From positions 1 to 5,727 of the forward strand of contig JAAXQD010000231.1 in the NCBI GenBank assembly GCA_012974475.1: DNA of 5,727 nt, read 5' to 3'. Positions 5,567 through 5,727 of this stretch are shown one piece after another. Made by a program: the position numbers and the translations under genes. Origin of the DNA: Desulfobacterales bacterium. GTDB taxonomy: Bacteria; Desulfobacterota; Desulfobacteria; Desulfobacterales; UBA11574. The notes under the pieces were generated by a model that was not told where the DNA came from, did not search any database, and saw only the letters and a program-made list of their open reading frames with translations. Each line of letters starts with the position of its first letter. Positions within the stretch are counted from its first letter, which is position 1.

Positions 5567-5611
5567 TGGTGCGCCCGGCACGATTTGAACGTGCGACCTA
5601 CGGATTCGTAG
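5567..5611 (-). pseudogene. 3' half of tRNA-Arg(ACG), probable attachment-site scar
   Basis: On the minus strand the sequence ends in an encoded CCA (5569-5567), discriminator A (5570) and acceptor strand CGGGCGC (5577-5571). Before these come a perfect T-arm, GCACG / loop TTCAAAT / CGTGC (5594-5578), a 5-base variable loop AGGTC (5599-5595), the 3' anticodon strand TCCGT (5604-5600) and a full anticodon loop CTACGAA (5611-5605) with anticodon ACG at 5609-5607. The 5' half is absent: the bases to the right (5612-5616) do not supply ACGGA, and no D-arm or GCGCCCG acceptor strand follows. It cannot fold as a tRNA. The break at the edge of the anticodon loop is a typical tyrosine-integrase crossover position, so this is best read as the displaced tRNA 3' end at one junction of an integrated element. 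Confidence 0.82.
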
Positions 5612-5727
5612 CTCTTCTATTCGGAACTGTAGGGATACCCAGGGATATGGGGGGGGTATTTTCTCCAATTTGTTGACCAAATGTTGACCAAAAATAGAAT
5701 TCTGGGGTTATTCAAGATCTCAAAATC
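5612..5727. mobile_element. Left edge of a probable integrated element (runs off the window)
   Basis: Everything right of the tRNA break is inferred to belong to an element inserted into tRNA-Arg(ACG). The bases include a second imperfect CTA...TAG palindrome (CTATTCGGAACTGTAG, 5616-5631) resembling the one in the tRNA (CTACGGATTCGTAG, 5598-5611), direct repeats and an eight-G run (5649-5656). No convincing coding sequence is present in these 116 bases. The integrase and cargo, if present, lie beyond 5727. Confidence 0.5.
5671..5692 (+). repeat. Two adjacent 11-bp direct repeats, candidate integrase arm sites
   Basis: TGTTGACCAAA occurs twice back to back (5671-5681 and 5682-5692), with no spacer or mismatch, 60 bases from the tRNA break. 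Short direct repeats at this distance from the crossover are typical of arm-type binding sites of tyrosine integrases, although only in the context of the neighbouring tRNA fragment. A second, shorter pair AGGGATA (5631-5637 and 5641-5647) is phased at 10 bases, one helical turn. Confidence 0.6.

Noticed and set aside
5567..5727. Complete tRNA, or tRNA interrupted by a group I intron
   Set aside because: No 5' half is present in the remaining 116 bases. An intron cannot be formally excluded beyond the window, but the tandem repeats and the break point fit integration better, and no intron core helices were recognised.
1..5727. CRISPR array, IS element or toxin-antitoxin module
   Set aside because: No regularly spaced repeats, transposase motifs, insertion-sequence terminal repeats or overlapping small gene pairs were found.

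Overview
The window reads as a contig end from an anaerobic bacterium, most likely a Desulfobacterota (deltaproteobacterial) sulfate-reducer relative. This lineage is inferred from gene types: a ferredoxin-nitroreductase fusion, a stand-alone GMP-synthase-like PP-loop ATPase beside thioredoxin reductase, a DUF1846 protein and a short BamE-like lipoprotein. No marker gene fixes it. The first 19 bases are not genomic: they match the Tn5/Nextera mosaic-end adapter.

Layout. Bases 20-1408 (+) hold a DUF1846/UPF0371 gene missing its first forty or so codons. It converges, 36 bases apart, on a minus-strand pair: trxB (3430-2465) followed by a GMP-synthase-type ATP pyrophosphatase (2407-1445). Both have strong Shine-Dalgarno sequences and they are probably co-transcribed. 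Upstream of trxB, a region with back-to-back promoter-like elements that nearly share a -10 box separates it from a small CxxC/CxxC protein gene on the plus strand (3662-3895). A minus-strand BamE/SmpA-like lipoprotein (4333-4052) follows. It is trailed in the same frame by a start-less open stretch that may be a gene remnant. After a 332-base spacer containing a perfect inverted repeat comes a ferredoxin-nitroreductase (4666-5490, +).

The right end is the most unusual part. Bases 5567-5611 are an exact 3' half of a minus-strand tRNA-Arg(ACG), from CCA back to the first base of the anticodon loop. Its likely terminator lies further left at 5522-5555. tRNA similarity stops abruptly at 5611/5612. 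The next 120 bases hold two perfect adjacent 11-bp repeats. Together this looks like the boundary of an integrated element: chromosome to the left, and the element, with its integrase and cargo, beyond the window to the right.

Functionally the genes are mostly housekeeping: thioredoxin reduction, a possible nucleotide-type amidation or adenylation reaction, flavin/iron-sulfur redox chemistry and an envelope lipoprotein. I do not see a complete new multi-gene system here. The leads worth following are the integration boundary, the divergent GMP-synthase-like enzyme and its link to trxB, and the Asp-substituted ferredoxin cluster.
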